Notes: generated by a model from the sequence alone, not told the origin. A stretch of DNA of 64,000 bases from Lewinellaceae bacterium (GCA_020636045.1 JACJYP010000001.1:480001-544000), one strand, 5' to 3'; positions 21,052 through 30,169 are shown, counted from the first letter of the stretch. Numbers and translations are program-made.

Positions 21052-21855
21052 ATGTTGAAATCAATCATACCGGCCCTTTTTGCTGTTTTCTACCTTTCCT
21101 GCCATTCAAAACAGGGAAACACCAACGCCAATGCGGCGCCGGTAGCCGATACGCTCCGGTACGAGATGCGCAGTTTTGTAAAACACTACTGTGTCAACGA
21201 CGAACAATGCGCTGATTTCAATATCATTTATCCCGATATCGCAACCAAAGACTCCAGCGCCGCAGAATGGATACGGCAGGCCCTGCAGGAGCGCATTCTG
21301 GCGGGCGTAGGCGCGGAATCCGGTCCTTCGCTGGAAACCTCGCTTGATTCTGCTGCCGCCCGGTTTATTGACGAATTCGTTCAACTCAAGCGCGATTTTC
21401 CACAGCAGGAAGCCGGCCATACCATGCAAATGACGGGCAGCGTACTTTTCAATACGCCCAAAGCGGTCACTTTCCGCCTCGACTTCAACTGGTACACCGG
21501 CGGCGCCCACCCCAATGCTGCCGTTGCCATCATCAGTTTTGATCGCGGCACCGGCAGGGAACTGCCGATCACAGCGCTGCTGACCGATACCAACGCCGTG
21601 CGCCCGATGCTGGAGGCTGCTTATAAAAAAGACAAAGGGCTGGACCCGACCGACGACATCACTCAGCTGCTTTATCCTGGTCTGGAACACCTGCCGATGC
21701 CGGTGAACGCCGGCATTGTGCCCGAAGGGATTATATTTGCATACAGCGACTACGAAGTGGCGCCGCATGCCGTGGGGCCAATGGAAACGATCCTGAGTTG
21801 GGAACAACTCGGAGCCCTGGCCGACCGGAAACGATGGGTGGCGCAAGGGCATTAA
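21052..21855 (+). CDS. Lipoprotein with DUF3298/RsiV-like domain
   Basis: 267 residues from Met at 21052; the upstream in-frame Met at 21031 is not part of a good signal. MLKSIIPALFAVFYLSCHS is a lipoprotein signal with Cys18 as the likely lipidated residue. The C-terminal half, with YTGGAHPN (about 155-162) and ITALLTDTNAVRPMLEAAYK, matches the DUF3298 domain found in RsiV, a lysozyme-responsive anti-sigma factor. There is no anti-sigma TM architecture here, so it is only a periplasmic member of the family. Its role is not known. TATCTTAG at 21005-21012 is a possible -7 element. Confidence 0.85.
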   Translation: MLKSIIPALFAVFYLSCHSKQGNTNANAAPVADTLRYEMRSFVKHYCVNDEQCADFNIIYPDIATKDSSAAEWIRQALQERILAGVGAESGPSLETSLDSAAARFIDEFVQLKRDFPQQEAGHTMQMTGSVLFNTPKAVTFRLDFNWYTGGAHPNAAVAIISFDRGTGRELPITALLTDTNAVRPMLEAAYKKDKGLDPTDDITQLLYPGLEHLPMPVNAGIVPEGIIFAYSDYEVAPHAVGPMETILSWEQLGALADRKRWVAQGH

Positions 21856-21881
21856 TTCACCCGACCAACAAGTCCGATGCT

Positions 21882-22382
21882 ATGACGACGCGTTTATTTC
21901 TCTCCACTCCGATCGGCTGGTTTGAGATCAGCGGCAGCGACCTGGGCGTCAGAACAATTCATCTGAAAGAAGGCCCGGCAGAAACGGAAACGCAGATCGA
22001 CTTGTCCGAAAACCACCCCGTTGCAGTATGCAAGCGTCAGTTACAGGAGTATTTTGAAGGTAAACGCCGCGAATTCGATCTGAAAATAGACTGGAGCGGC
22101 AGGTCCGATTTTCATCAGCAGGTTTGGGCAGAATTACTGAAGATACCGTTTGGAAAAACGGCTTCCTATTCGGATATCGCCGAACGCGTCGGAAAGCCGG
22201 CGGCCGTACGGGCGGTGGGCCTGGCCAACCGGAATAACCCGTTGGCGATAGTTGTGCCCTGCCATCGGGTGATCGGGAAAGCGGGAGAACTGCGGGGATA
22301 CTTTTACGGGCTCGATACCAAGATGCAGTTGTTGCGCCACGAAAATCCGCACCGGTTCGCCGAGCAGGGCGAGTTGTTCTGA
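21882..22382 (+). CDS. ogt: Methylated-DNA--[protein]-cysteine methyltransferase
   Basis: 166-residue DNA repair protein that moves methyl groups from O6-methylguanine to its own cysteine in a suicide reaction. The active site PCHRV is at 126-130 with acceptor Cys127. The winged-helix part has the arginine-finger-like stretch FGKTASYSDIAERVGKPAAV (about 90-109). The N-terminal ribonuclease-like domain is short, as in Ogt. I start at MTTRLFLSTPIGW (21882), since the longer frame from 21798 runs inside the preceding gene. It follows the lipoprotein gene by 26 bp. Confidence 0.95.
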   Translation: MTTRLFLSTPIGWFEISGSDLGVRTIHLKEGPAETETQIDLSENHPVAVCKRQLQEYFEGKRREFDLKIDWSGRSDFHQQVWAELLKIPFGKTASYSDIAERVGKPAAVRAVGLANRNNPLAIVVPCHRVIGKAGELRGYFYGLDTKMQLLRHENPHRFAEQGELF

Positions 22383-22384
22383 CA

Positions 22385-23992
22385 TTACTGCCGCTTGAGC
22401 AGGGGCAGATTGGGACGCCTGAGCAGCGGCTGCCATTTTTCAACCGTCGCGGGCTTTATACCATTCTTTTCCGCATCCTGAATGGCTTTTTTGGCAGCCG
22501 AAGTATCTCCCTTTGCCAGCAAAGCGTCGACTTTCAACGTAACAGCATCCTTGTCTTCAGGTGCATATCTGACCGCTTTTTGGGAATAGTCAAGCGCCTT
22601 ATCGTGCAGGCCCAGGCCTGCGCTGATCTTTGCCGCTTCCACCTGGGTTTTGGTGTCGCGCGGCTGTGTGCGCGCTTTTTTTTCAGCGTCGTCAAGGCGT
22701 TCGCGCATCACATTCATGGTGTCACGCGCTTCCTTGAACTTGTCCCTCAGCCAGGGTTCTTCGGTATCGCTCTTTTCACGGATTTGATTTAGGTCTTCCA
22801 CTGCCTTGGCCGGATTGCCGCTTTTCAATGCAGCATCGGAGCGGATCTTTAGCAAATCGGTATTGGCGGATTGTTGGTCGGGCGCCGCCAGGTCGAGATC
22901 GTAGGTAGCCGCTGCATATTCTCCTTTTTGGTACAACAACGCTCCGCGTTTCAGGCGCGCTTCCTGGTTTTCCGGAAAAACGGTCAGTACCTGGTCGTAA
23001 GTGTCGATGGCTTTTTCAAACTGCTTGTTGTTCTTGTAATTCTCGGCAAGCGCCAGCATGGTGAGCATCCAGCTGGTATCGGCAGCAGAGGGAAGCGTTG
23101 CACCCGGCATCGGCGGCATCTCGTCGAGCAGGTTGGCCAGTACCGGCACACGCGCCTGATTGGCCAGAACGATGTACAGCAGATTGGTGACGGCTGCCGC
23201 ATCGCGGCTTAGTTGCTGGCCTTCGTCGCGGGTCTTCAGCAGTTTGCTGAGCGTAGTATCGCCGGTCGTCTGCACTACGCCTTCATCGAGCAACTTGTAA
23301 AAAACATCCAGTTTGTATTCGCCCGCGCTGTTCTGATCGATCTTCCCCCACACGATCATCTGCACGCCGCAGGACCGCGCAATGTCCGCTGCTTCGGAAA
23401 AACTCGGGTAGTTCTGGTCGATGTTGTACACTTCGTTCACATCGGCATCAGCGTTCAGGTAGGATGTCCGGCTGATCAGTTTGTTCAGGCCGTCGACGAT
23501 CTCGAACTCCGGTTCCGCGTTTTTCTCGCTGCCCGTTTTTTTGAAGGGCAGGATCATCACCCTGTACTGCGTTCCGCTGTCGTATTCCGGGCATCCGTCG
23601 GGTTCGCTGCGATGAAAAAACCGCCAGGCGAAGAATACGGCGATCAGGGTAACCAGGCCCCCTATGATATAATATCGCCACGCCTGTGACCGGGAAGGAG
23701 GTTTTTCGGTTTCCTGCAGGCTGAGTTTACCGGCTTCCAGGCGACCGACGATCTGGAGCACGCGATCGGTGATCTGGTTGGTGGCCAGGCGTGCTTCTTC
23801 ACCCGATATCGTGCTTTTCAGCACTTGTGCCTTTACCTGATACAGGTCGGCCTGATTGACCCGGGCCGCCTGGGCGAGTTCCCCGTATTTGGGGTCGCTT
23901 TCCAGCAGTGCGATCAATTGTTCCAGCGCCTGTTCGATATTGCCTTCCCCTGTGCTTTTTTTGATTTGGGAAAGCGTTTGCTGCAGATCCAT
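22385..23992 (-). CDS. Membrane TPR protein with effector-associated-domain-like N-terminus and TolB-like domain
   Basis: 535 residues from MDLQQTLSQIK. Residues 1-85 are a helical domain with the pattern seen in effector-associated domain 11 of Bacteroidota: an ALEQLIALLES helix, then a long helix with a conserved STISGEEARLATNQI turn. Then come one TM helix (104-125), a domain at 142-238 that begins VMILPFKK and resembles the TolB-like N-terminal/FlgO fold (VDGLNKLIS, then VQMIVWGKI), and TPR helices at about 308-510. The N-terminal domain would be cytosolic and the rest periplasmic. EAD-type domains usually recruit effectors in conflict or signalling systems, but no caspase, NTPase or kinase gene is adjacent. 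Function is unassigned. Confidence 0.8.
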   Translation of the reverse strand: MDLQQTLSQIKKSTGEGNIEQALEQLIALLESDPKYGELAQAARVNQADLYQVKAQVLKSTISGEEARLATNQITDRVLQIVGRLEAGKLSLQETEKPPSRSQAWRYYIIGGLVTLIAVFFAWRFFHRSEPDGCPEYDSGTQYRVMILPFKKTGSEKNAEPEFEIVDGLNKLISRTSYLNADADVNEVYNIDQNYPSFSEAADIARSCGVQMIVWGKIDQNSAGEYKLDVFYKLLDEGVVQTTGDTTLSKLLKTRDEGQQLSRDAAAVTNLLYIVLANQARVPVLANLLDEMPPMPGATLPSAADTSWMLTMLALAENYKNNKQFEKAIDTYDQVLTVFPENQEARLKRGALLYQKGEYAAATYDLDLAAPDQQSANTDLLKIRSDAALKSGNPAKAVEDLNQIREKSDTEEPWLRDKFKEARDTMNVMRERLDDAEKKARTQPRDTKTQVEAAKISAGLGLHDKALDYSQKAVRYAPEDKDAVTLKVDALLAKGDTSAAKKAIQDAEKNGIKPATVEKWQPLLRRPNLPLLKRQ

Positions 23993-24069
23993 ATTCAGTT
24001 TTTCAAGTTGGCAGCATCTTGCCGCCAATGGGCATCAAACGTCCATTCCGGCAAAAGAATTTTCTAAAG

Positions 24070-24077
24070 CAAAGTTA
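24070..24077 (-). promoter_or_regulatory. -7 promoter element for the EAD/TPR gene
   Basis: On the minus strand TAACTTTG (plus-strand caaagtta) matches TAnnTTTG exactly, about 78 bp before the ATG at 23992. Confidence 0.45.
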
Positions 24078-24246
24078 GCATTTGTTTAAAAACGACTGTT
24101 TTTCAACAAAATACAATTTAACACAACGTGAATTTTGGACAGGTTTCGGGATACATGTATTGCAAATCGAACCTTTACAGAGGGGAAAAGCACTTCGGTG
24201 TTTGTCCCTGATCACAAGACACCGGTGCAGAGCTGTAATATGTAGC

Positions 24247-24515
24247 GACAAACGTCCTTTGTGTTGTCGCTGCAAGGTTCATTGTCAAGACAAACGCCCT
24301 TTGTGTTGTCATTACAAGGTTCGTTGTCAAGACAAACGCCCTTTGTGTTGTCGTTACAAGGTTCGTTGTCAAGACAAACGTCCTTTGTGTTGTCATTACA
24401 GGGTTCATTGTCAAGACAAACGTCCTTTGTGTTGTCGCAGCAAGGTTCATTGTCAAGACAAATGCCCTTTGTGTTGTCGCAGCAAGGTTCATTGTCAGGA
24501 CAAACGTCCTTTGTG
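24247..24515. repeat. 42-bp tandem repeat (minisatellite), six copies plus a partial seventh
   Basis: Copies start at 24247, 24289, 24331, 24373, 24415 and 24457, with a 17-bp partial copy at 24499. Each begins gacaaacgtcctttgtgttg. Copies differ at nine sites: 7, 9, 23-26, 29, 35 and 42 of the unit. Each unit holds short inverted repeats: acaaa-cgtcc-tttgt inside the copy and ttgtc-aa-gacaa across copy junctions. Because 42 is a multiple of three, long ORFs appear on both strands. The plus-strand frame at 24261-24572 (GTG start, just after a TAG at 24243) would give a 14-residue repeat LSLQGSLSRQTPFV. I do not call it as a gene. The rest of 23993-24630 shows only the promoter at 24070 and no other gene. 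Confidence 0.95.
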
Positions 24516-24630
24516 CAACGCGTTCCGTTTGATGCGCAGCGGCTGGATAGAGCGCATTTCAGGCTTAAATAGTGCCGTTTTGCAAGATGCCCGGATCATC
24601 AGACTTTATTGAACAAGTCTCCCGGAGCAT

Positions 24631-25305
24631 TTACAACACCGGACGCAGGGTCTTCCAGACCGTTTCGGCGAGTATCTTGTGGCCTTCCACATTCGGATGG
24701 ATCCCGTCCCCCAGGTTCAGGGACGGATCGCCACCGACACCTTCCAGCAGAAACGGGATCAGCGCCGCGTCGTTCTTTTTGGCCAGCGCCGGAAATATCT
24801 TTCTGAAATCCTCTGCATAATCTCCCAGATTGGGCGGCGCCATCATGCCTGTGACTACGATCTTGCAGTCAGGGTATTTGGCTTTCACCTTGTCGATGAT
24901 CAATTGGAGGTTTTTTCGCGTTTCGGCGAGCGGCAGCCCCCTTAGCGCGTCATTACCGCCAAGTTCGAGCACAAATACATCAACCGGTTGCTGCAATACC
25001 CAGTCGATCCGGCTGACGCCGTCGGCAGTCGTCTCCCCGCTCAGGCCGGCGTTGATGCAAGAATATGGAAGCCCGAGCGTGTCTATTTTTTGCTGGATCA
25101 GCGCGGTGAAACCCTGTTCCGGAGAAAGTTGATAGGCTGCAGTGAGGCTGTTGCCAAAAAAAAGGATGTTCTTTTTGACTCCTACAGCGACTGGAGCTTC
25201 CGCTGCCGTTTTTTTAGCGGCATTTGGGGCATCGTCCGAAGGCGTCTCATTACCGCAGGAAGCCAGCATGCCAAGCAGAAAGATCGCGGGAAATAAGTGT
25301 CTCAT
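24631..25305 (-). CDS. TesA-like SGNH esterase lipoprotein (arylesterase / lysophospholipase L1)
   Basis: 224 residues from MRHLFPAIFLL. A lipoprotein signal ends LASC with Cys17 as the acceptor. The SGNH hydrolase blocks are complete: GNSLT (Ser53), the Gly in NAGLSGETT (about 86-94), GGND (116-119) and DGIH (Asp200, His203). It most resembles the multifunctional TesA/arylesterase group, acting on acyl thioesters, lysophospholipids or aryl esters. The in-frame Met at 25341 would put charged residues before the signal, so it was not chosen. Probably on the periplasmic face of a membrane. Confidence 0.92.
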   Translation of the reverse strand: MRHLFPAIFLLGMLASCGNETPSDDAPNAAKKTAAEAPVAVGVKKNILFFGNSLTAAYQLSPEQGFTALIQQKIDTLGLPYSCINAGLSGETTADGVSRIDWVLQQPVDVFVLELGGNDALRGLPLAETRKNLQLIIDKVKAKYPDCKIVVTGMMAPPNLGDYAEDFRKIFPALAKKNDAALIPFLLEGVGGDPSLNLGDGIHPNVEGHKILAETVWKTLRPVL

Positions 25306-25716
25306 TATGTAAATACTTGTTTGTTTATCCCCTACAAACAACTGCTCCCGGGAGAAGGTTTTTGCAAAAAACAGGTGGCGCCGGCGCTCCGCGCACCGGA
25401 AACTGCGGATTTTTGATCATACGCCGGACGCCGCCTGGTTCCATGGTTCTGTTGTCAGAAATACTGCGAATACTGCGCAATATGCTGATATGACACCTGT
25501 AAAAACAATACGGATGCATCTCCGCCGAGGGTATTAACCGAGTTTAACCTATTGTGCAATTTTCATAAACCACATTAACACACAATTACTTTTAAAATAA
25601 TGATATATAAATTAGTTAAATTTTATTATGACATTGTGTTAGAGAACTTTAATCCGCTCCTCCATTTCAAAAATGTCGAAGGAAGGGCGCGATAGCGCAA
25701 AAATCCGGACAAATTC
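25306..25716. other. Intergenic region, no gene seen
   Basis: Between divergent tesA-like and meaB genes. The left half is GC-rich and the right half (about 25540-25650) AT-rich. I see no RNA gene, terminator or credible ORF; the small ORFs here lack codon-like bias. Confidence 0.5.
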
Positions 25717-25728
25717 TACCTTAGCGTC

Positions 25729-26733
25729 ATGCGCCGTACACTGCCGACTTCAGAAGAATTCGTAAAGGGCATACGCGCGGGCGACCGCGTCGTGTTGGGG
25801 AAGGCTATTACCCTGGTAGAAAGCGCCCGATCGGAACACCATGCACTCGCGCAGGAGGTGATCGGTCACCTGCTCGCCAGAGGAGATCGGGCGGAATCGC
25901 TCCGCGTTGCAGTAACCGGCGCGCCGGGTGTCGGAAAAAGTACCCTGATCGAAGCGCTCGGCACACATATCACCCGGGAAGGGAAAAAAGTGGCGGTGCT
26001 GGCGATCGACCCGACCAGCAGCCTCAGCAAAGGCAGCATTCTCGGGGATAAAACGCGTATGGAAAGGCTTTCCAATAACGAAAATGCTTTCATCAGACCG
26101 TCTCCTTCGGGAAACTCCCTTGGCGGCGTAGCCCGAAAAACACGGGAAACCATCCTGCTGGTGGAAGCCGCGGGTTACGATACCGTCATCATCGAAACCG
26201 TGGGAGTGGGACAGTCGGAAATTGCGGCGCACAGCATGACCGATGTATTTATGCTGCTGCTTTTGCCCGGCGCCGGCGACGAATTGCAGGGGATCAAGCG
26301 CGGCATCGTGGAAATGGCAGACATTCTTGCCGTAAACAAAGCCGACGGGGACCGCACAAAACTGGCCGGGCAGGCCCGGGCATTTTACCATAACGCCACG
26401 CATCTGCTGCCACCCAAAGCCAACGGCTGGGCGCCCCGGGTGCTTACCTGCAGCGCAGAAACGGGAACAGGGATCGACAAACTCTGGGAAACGGTGCTCG
26501 CCTTTGAAACGCAGAGCCGCGTCAACGGCTATTTTTATGAAAACCGGAAACAACAGGCAGAATACTGGTTGCAGGAAGCCCTTCAGGCAGGACTGCAGTC
26601 GGCTCTTTTCGAACACGCCGGGGTACGAACTGCACTGGCAGCCCTTAAACCCGAGGTCCTGGCGGGCCGCCTCTCCCCTTTTGCCGCAGCCGAGCGCGTA
26701 CTTGCCGTTTTTCTCAAAGATCAAAACGCCTGA
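25729..26733 (+). CDS. meaB: Methylmalonyl-CoA mutase-associated GTPase MeaB
   Basis: 334-residue G3E-family GTPase that guards adenosylcobalamin loading and protects methylmalonyl-CoA mutase from inactivation. The P-loop is GAPGVGKST (64-72). Further G motifs include VAVLAIDPTS, the ETVGVGQSE switch and NKADGD. Length fits MeaB/ArgK. It implies a B12-dependent propionate/succinate interconversion, although the mutase genes are not in the window. TACCTTAG at 25717-25724 resembles a -7 element only 5 bp before the ATG, so the transcript could be almost leaderless. Confidence 0.95.
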   Translation: MRRTLPTSEEFVKGIRAGDRVVLGKAITLVESARSEHHALAQEVIGHLLARGDRAESLRVAVTGAPGVGKSTLIEALGTHITREGKKVAVLAIDPTSSLSKGSILGDKTRMERLSNNENAFIRPSPSGNSLGGVARKTRETILLVEAAGYDTVIIETVGVGQSEIAAHSMTDVFMLLLLPGAGDELQGIKRGIVEMADILAVNKADGDRTKLAGQARAFYHNATHLLPPKANGWAPRVLTCSAETGTGIDKLWETVLAFETQSRVNGYFYENRKQQAEYWLQEALQAGLQSALFEHAGVRTALAALKPEVLAGRLSPFAAAERVLAVFLKDQNA

Positions 26734-26893
26734 TCGCCGTTTTTCAGATATCTTCCGAAAAGCGAATTATTTTCTGTTGCCTTTTAAAATTTAACACTTA
26801 CATATCGAATAAAAACCACATTTTTATGTCGCAAAAAATCTGACACGCCATTTTTTGAAATATACTACCCGATAATATCAAAATATATAACCC

Positions 26894-28984
26894 ATGAACC
26901 TCCGCGCTACCCCCTTCATGCGGTTGTTCATACCATTCGCCATGGGCTTGCTTGCCGGCGGATGGTTGGATATCCCCCTCCCCGGTCTTGGCGCCGGCCT
27001 CGTAGCCGGCACACTGATCGCTGCGGTTTTGGCACTGCTGTCTTTTCCCTATCGCTACCGCTGGATTTTTGGCACCCTGCTCTTTTTATTGTTTTTTGGC
27101 GCGGGGTATTTCCGCATCGTCAGCCACAACGAATTGCGCAGCGCCGGACATTTTTCAAACAAACTGCCGCAGGCCCATTTTGTGTTCGGAACCGTTAGCG
27201 ACGCTCCTTCTGCCGGAGGAGTCCGCCTGAAATTTCCCGTCCGGGTGGAAGCCGTCGGCACATCGCCCGACAGTCTTTCTTCCGCTACAGGCAGTCTGAT
27301 GGTTTTTCTGAAAACCGGCCCTAGAACCGATTCCATACGCTACGGCGACAGGGTGATGTTCCGTGCTGCGTTGCGCCCTGCAGAAGGCCCGAAAAATCCG
27401 TATGCATTTGATTACAGCCGCTATCTTCATTTTCAAAACATTCATTTTCAGGCTTTTGTAAAGTCAGATTCGATCCGGCGACTGTCGCAGGGGCAGGGCC
27501 ATTTCATTTGGCGAACGGCATTCCATTACCGCGAAAAACTACTGTCGCTCCTGAACGAACATTTTCCCACGCAGAACGAATATGCCGTGGCCTCGGCTTT
27601 ACTGGTCGGGTACAAGGAGGAACTTTCCGATGAACTGCGCATGGCTTATGCGGAAACCGGTTCGATGCACGCATTGGCAGTGTCGGGCACGCATGTCGGT
27701 TTACTTTACGCGGGGTTGTTCTTTTTGCTCCGGCGGCTCCGGATGCGCGGTACATGGGGCCGGTTGCTGGAAAATGTCGTTCTGCTCGCAGCGATCTGGT
27801 CGTTTACTTTCCTGACGGGGGCAACGGCGTCGGTTTTGCGGGCTTCGGTCATGTTTTCCACATACCTGATCGGCAAGGCAATTTTCAGAAAAGCGTCCGT
27901 CTGGAATGTATTGCCCGCATCCGCATTCATTTTACTGCTATACAACCCCTATTTTTTATTCGATGCGGGGTTTCAACTGTCGTATGCCGCCGTGGCGGGC
28001 ATGGTATTTTTTTATCCCCGGCTCTACCGCCTATCCCCCATGCTACCCAAATGGGCCGATTATGCCTGGCAGATCCTGCTTGTCGGTTTTTCCGCGCAAC
28101 TGGGGACCCTTCCGCTCTCGCTTTTTTATTTCCACCAGTTCCCCGTCTATTTCTGGCTTGCAGGTTGGGTCGTGGTGTTTGGCGGCGCCGTATTCATGGC
28201 CGGCGGGGCTGCACTGATCTTGTGCGATCTGATGTTCCCGGTTGTGGCAAAGTGGCTTGGCATGGCGCTCTACTGGATGCTTTGGGGCATCAATCAACTG
28301 ATCGTAGGCATTCAGCATCTTCCGGGTAGCGTGATCGGCGGCATCTGGATCGGCGCTGCCGCTGCGTTTTTCCTGTATGTGATCCTGCTCCTTTTGGGCG
28401 CTACGCTCGCATTCCGAAAAGCCCGGTACCTGATGGGTGCGCTGATGCTGACTGGATGCCTTGGTGTTGTACAAATCATGCGTGTACGTGCGCAGCTTTC
28501 ACAAAAGCAAATTGCCATTTACAGCATCACCAATAGCCGGCTCATGGACTTTTTTGCCGGTGATCGCCTGTTCACGCTGGGGGGAGACTCTTTGACTGCC
28601 AAACAAATCGCTTTTTCAGCGCAGCCGAACAGATGGGCATCGGGAGCTCAAAGTATCGAAATGCTCGGACCGGATTCGCTGACGCGTTCCAATCTGATGT
28701 TCGACTCGCCTTTTGTTCAATTTTACGATAAAAAGATCGCCATCGTGGAAAGCGGGCAATTGATCAAACCGGGGCGCTTTCCCCCGGTCCCGGTTGATGT
28801 TGTAATACTGGCCAATAACCCGTGGGTGAGTATCGAAGAATGCCGCAGGCAGTTCCCCTTCAAAACGGTCGTATTTGACAATACCAATCACTGGAAGCAG
28901 GTCGCACGGTGGAAATCCGAATGTGCTGCTGAAGGCATTCCCTGTCACGATGTGCGCGAACAGGGAGCCTGGGTATCCAGATAA
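26894..28984 (+). CDS. comEC: ComEC/Rec2 DNA uptake channel protein
   Basis: 696-residue polytopic membrane protein that forms the inner-membrane channel for single-stranded DNA in natural transformation. The N-terminal DUF4131 region spans about 20-190 and the Competence domain about 215-490, with the diagnostic MHALAVSGTHVGLLYAGLFF near 257-276. The C-terminal 180 residues (VDVVILANNP, then a DNTNHWKQVARWKSEC stretch) look like a shrunken metallo-beta-lactamase-type domain without metal-binding His/Asp motifs, as often seen in this phylum. A ComEA-like gene follows after 53 bp, so the two probably act together. Met9 is an alternative start. Confidence 0.92.
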   Translation: MNLRATPFMRLFIPFAMGLLAGGWLDIPLPGLGAGLVAGTLIAAVLALLSFPYRYRWIFGTLLFLLFFGAGYFRIVSHNELRSAGHFSNKLPQAHFVFGTVSDAPSAGGVRLKFPVRVEAVGTSPDSLSSATGSLMVFLKTGPRTDSIRYGDRVMFRAALRPAEGPKNPYAFDYSRYLHFQNIHFQAFVKSDSIRRLSQGQGHFIWRTAFHYREKLLSLLNEHFPTQNEYAVASALLVGYKEELSDELRMAYAETGSMHALAVSGTHVGLLYAGLFFLLRRLRMRGTWGRLLENVVLLAAIWSFTFLTGATASVLRASVMFSTYLIGKAIFRKASVWNVLPASAFILLLYNPYFLFDAGFQLSYAAVAGMVFFYPRLYRLSPMLPKWADYAWQILLVGFSAQLGTLPLSLFYFHQFPVYFWLAGWVVVFGGAVFMAGGAALILCDLMFPVVAKWLGMALYWMLWGINQLIVGIQHLPGSVIGGIWIGAAAAFFLYVILLLLGATLAFRKARYLMGALMLTGCLGVVQIMRVRAQLSQKQIAIYSITNSRLMDFFAGDRLFTLGGDSLTAKQIAFSAQPNRWASGAQSIEMLGPDSLTRSNLMFDSPFVQFYDKKIAIVESGQLIKPGRFPPVPVDVVILANNPWVSIEECRRQFPFKTVVFDNTNHWKQVARWKSECAAEGIPCHDVREQGAWVSR

Positions 28985-29037
28985 ATGATGGCCGGCAAGG
29001 GCCTGAAATGTATTCCTTAACCTTAATCCACATCATC

Positions 29038-30165
29038 ATGAAACACTTCTTCATCAACTATTTCCATTTCAGCCGGAAAGAGCGCATCGGCATCCTGTTT
29101 TTGACGATCATCTGCGCCGCCATTTTTGCATTTCCGTATTTGATGCGGCGTTTGCACAAACAGGAACCCGCTGATTTTTCCGCTTTCCGCTCAGATATCG
29201 ACGCCTTTCGGCAAGCCGGCGGAAGTACTGCCGGAGGCAAAGTTGAATTATTCGAGTTCGATCCGAACGATGCCACTGAAAACGACCTGATCCGGCTGGG
29301 TTTGAGTGAAAAAGTAGCGCGCATCATCTGTAATTATCGCGACAAGGGCGGAAAATTCCGAAAACCGGAAGACCTGAAAAAAATATGGAGCCTGCCTGCC
29401 GAAGACTACGAACGGCTCAAGCCCTACATCCGGATCGGTGCGCCGGAGCATCGCGCTTTTGCGCTTGCTGAAAAGGAAACGGAACCCGAGTATTTTCCAT
29501 TCGACCCCAACCTGGCCAGCGAGCAGGAATTCATCCGGCTGGGTCTGCCCGGAAGGACGATAAAAAGCATCCTGAATTACCGGAGCAAAGGCGGTCGTTT
29601 CCGGAATCCGGCCGATTTCCGGAAAATATATACGCTCGAAGAAAAAGACTACCTGCGGCTGGCGCCTTATATCGCGATCAATGCCGATCAGGCGCAGATA
29701 GCATCGAAACCGGTAAGTTATTCAGGTAATACGAATCCGAAAATCGAACGGAATGCGCCAAATTCTCAATTGGACATCAACCTGGCCACCGAAGAGATGT
29801 GGCGACGCCTGCCTGGGATCGGTGAAAAAAGGGCGCGGCAGGTCGTAAAATTCCGGAATGCTTTGGGCGGCTTTCTTTCCGTAGGGCAAATAAGTGAAAT
29901 GTACGGCCTGCCCGATAGTGTATTTCAGCGCATACGGCCGTTGGTGGTCTTCCGAAATTCGGAAATCCGATACATCGATCTGAATACGGCAGACATTGCA
30001 GCCTTAAAATCACATCCCTACATCTCTGAAAAACAGGCAAGACTCATTGTGGCATATCGCGATCAACACGGGCCGTATACCGCAGTGGACGACCTGTCTA
30101 AAATCGCGGCCTTCAACGACCGGCATTGGCTGGAAAAGATAAAGCCCTATCTGACAGTCCGGTAA
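29038..30165 (+). CDS. ComEA-like protein with four helix-hairpin-helix repeats
   Basis: 375 residues from MKHFFINYFHF. One TM helix near the N-terminus (about 18-36) is followed by four HhH modules at about 80-135, 160-215, 245-305 and 315-375, each with a pattern such as LIRLGLSEKVARIICNYRDK and a K-x-x-D-L-x-K-I tail. HhH repeats bind DNA backbone without sequence specificity. ComEA, the periplasmic DNA receptor, has one or two; four is long but common in this phylum. Its position right after comEC supports a DNA-uptake role (inference). It converges on the TPR gene with a 4-bp gap. Confidence 0.88.
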   Translation: MKHFFINYFHFSRKERIGILFLTIICAAIFAFPYLMRRLHKQEPADFSAFRSDIDAFRQAGGSTAGGKVELFEFDPNDATENDLIRLGLSEKVARIICNYRDKGGKFRKPEDLKKIWSLPAEDYERLKPYIRIGAPEHRAFALAEKETEPEYFPFDPNLASEQEFIRLGLPGRTIKSILNYRSKGGRFRNPADFRKIYTLEEKDYLRLAPYIAINADQAQIASKPVSYSGNTNPKIERNAPNSQLDINLATEEMWRRLPGIGEKRARQVVKFRNALGGFLSVGQISEMYGLPDSVFQRIRPLVVFRNSEIRYIDLNTADIAALKSHPYISEKQARLIVAYRDQHGPYTAVDDLSKIAAFNDRHWLEKIKPYLTVR

Positions 30166-30169
30166 GCGA

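Noticed and set aside
21396..21404. ttttccaca as a DnaA box
   Set aside because: A single isolated match inside a coding gene; about four are expected by chance in 64 kb.
24175..24492. Minus-strand ORF with unit FVLTMNLAATTQRT
   Set aside because: Same repeat artefact; variation between copies is mostly amino-acid changing.
24247..24515. CRISPR array
   Set aside because: The units are contiguous 42-bp near-identical copies with no unique spacers, and no cas genes are present.
24082..24612. 176-residue cysteine-rich repeat ORF (unit DKRPLCCRCKVHCQ) on the plus strand
   Set aside because: It is a consequence of a 42-bp repeat with no stop in this frame; most copy differences change the amino acid, and the flanks show no signal peptide or coding features.
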